The notes under the pieces are model-generated. The model ran no database searches, had not been told where the DNA came from, and saw only the letters and a list, made by a program, of their open reading frames with translations. A DNA stretch of 32,961 nucleotides from Candidatus Methanogaster sp. (lineage in GTDB: Archaea > Halobacteriota > Methanosarcinia > Methanosarcinales > Methanogasteraceae), in NCBI GenBank assembly GCA_003194445.1, contig PQXF01000030.1, positions 1 to 32,961 on the forward strand, in the 5' to 3' direction. The position numbers were made by a program, and so were the translations under genes. Numbering within the stretch: the first letter of the stretch is position 1; every line of letters starts with the position of its first letter. Below, in pieces: positions 32,688 to 32,961 of the stretch.

Positions 32688-32961
32688 GTGTATTTACCTC
32701 CTGTGTTATTATCTATATAAGTCTTGCGTTTGATTAGTGAACTCGGGCATTTTTGAAATCCAATAATCCCTCATCTCCTCCTGATCAGATATGTAACTGC
32801 AAGCAACCCGGTAATTACCCGAATTTCGGTGAATCAAAATAGACTTACCTTCTACCATCACGGAGTATCGGTGTTTTGTGGGGTATGGTGTTCAATAATT
32901 GAGACGAATCAGATAGATATCCACATCATGGGATATGCACTTTTTCCGAAGTTCTGGGTTT
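32688..32961. other. Upstream region of the cohesin-dockerin operon
   Basis: No gene is visible to the window edge. AGGAGGT at 32696-32702 is the ribosome-binding site for the 397-aa gene. A minus-strand TATA-like TTATATAGAT at 32711-32720 is present, but it would place the transcript start after the ribosome-binding site. The true promoter may therefore lie further up, in the AT-rich sequence to 32850. Confidence 0.4.

Noticed and set aside
1-32961. CRISPR array
   Set aside because: No regularly spaced direct repeats; the repeats present are coding duplications, a 12-bp minisatellite and two hairpin elements.

Overview
The window is archaeal, most likely from a Halobacteriota/Euryarchaeota lineage of the methanogen, ANME or Archaeoglobus kind. 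The evidence is RadA, an archaeal-type Sec61 beta, an archaeal HAD phosphoglycolate phosphatase, archaeal-type Elp3, a DUF234 ATPase, class I fumarase alpha, a bactofilin-like left-handed beta-helix protein, and TATA boxes about 27 nt upstream of several start codons (leaderless genes). Cohesin and dockerin modules in an archaeon also fit such lineages. The exact taxon cannot be fixed from this sequence alone.

Layout. Positions 1-1100 are AT-rich and hold a truncated P-loop ATPase. Positions 1168-2810 hold radA overlapping a phosphoglycolate phosphatase gene. Positions 3127-12117 are a three-gene island on one strand: an unrecognised 719-aa protein, a 336-aa winged-helix-like protein, and a 1920-aa DExH helicase with Zn-binding cysteine clusters and a DUF1998-type C-terminus. 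This looks like a Druantia (DruE)-related anti-phage locus and is the best candidate for an uncharacterised system. Positions 12148-14965 hold a fused FAD/Fe-S glycolate or D-lactate dehydrogenase, preceded by a possible 47-aa overlapping ORF. Positions 15070-18888 hold a bactofilin-like protein, fumarase alpha, Elp3 and Sec61 beta. Positions 18983-20965 form a tight operon of receiver domain, PPC/DUF296 protein and an unknown protein.

Positions 21054-23513 are a rearranged zone: a DUF234 ATPase, a lone IS200-type TnpA, and the C-terminal ends of two broken genes (DUF763 and MoeA-like) joined by their truncated sides. Positions 23669-25682 hold a lipoprotein and an MFS transporter. Positions 25740-26345 are intergenic, with two paralogous hairpin elements of about 75 bp, each preceded by a TATA box (candidate small RNAs or mobile repeats). 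hisF follows, then a gene-poor kilobase with a possible small ORF interrupted by an in-frame TAG.

Positions 28403-32687 are a minus-strand operon of three secreted proteins built from cohesin, Ig-like and dockerin modules. Some modules were duplicated recently at the DNA level. Two of the proteins carry both cohesin and dockerin modules, so chains or a network on the cell surface are possible.

Two functional links stand out. Phosphoglycolate phosphatase makes glycolate and the GlcD-GlcF-type fusion could oxidise it; the helicase island sits between them. The cohesin-dockerin operon could supply every part of a small extracellular assembly.
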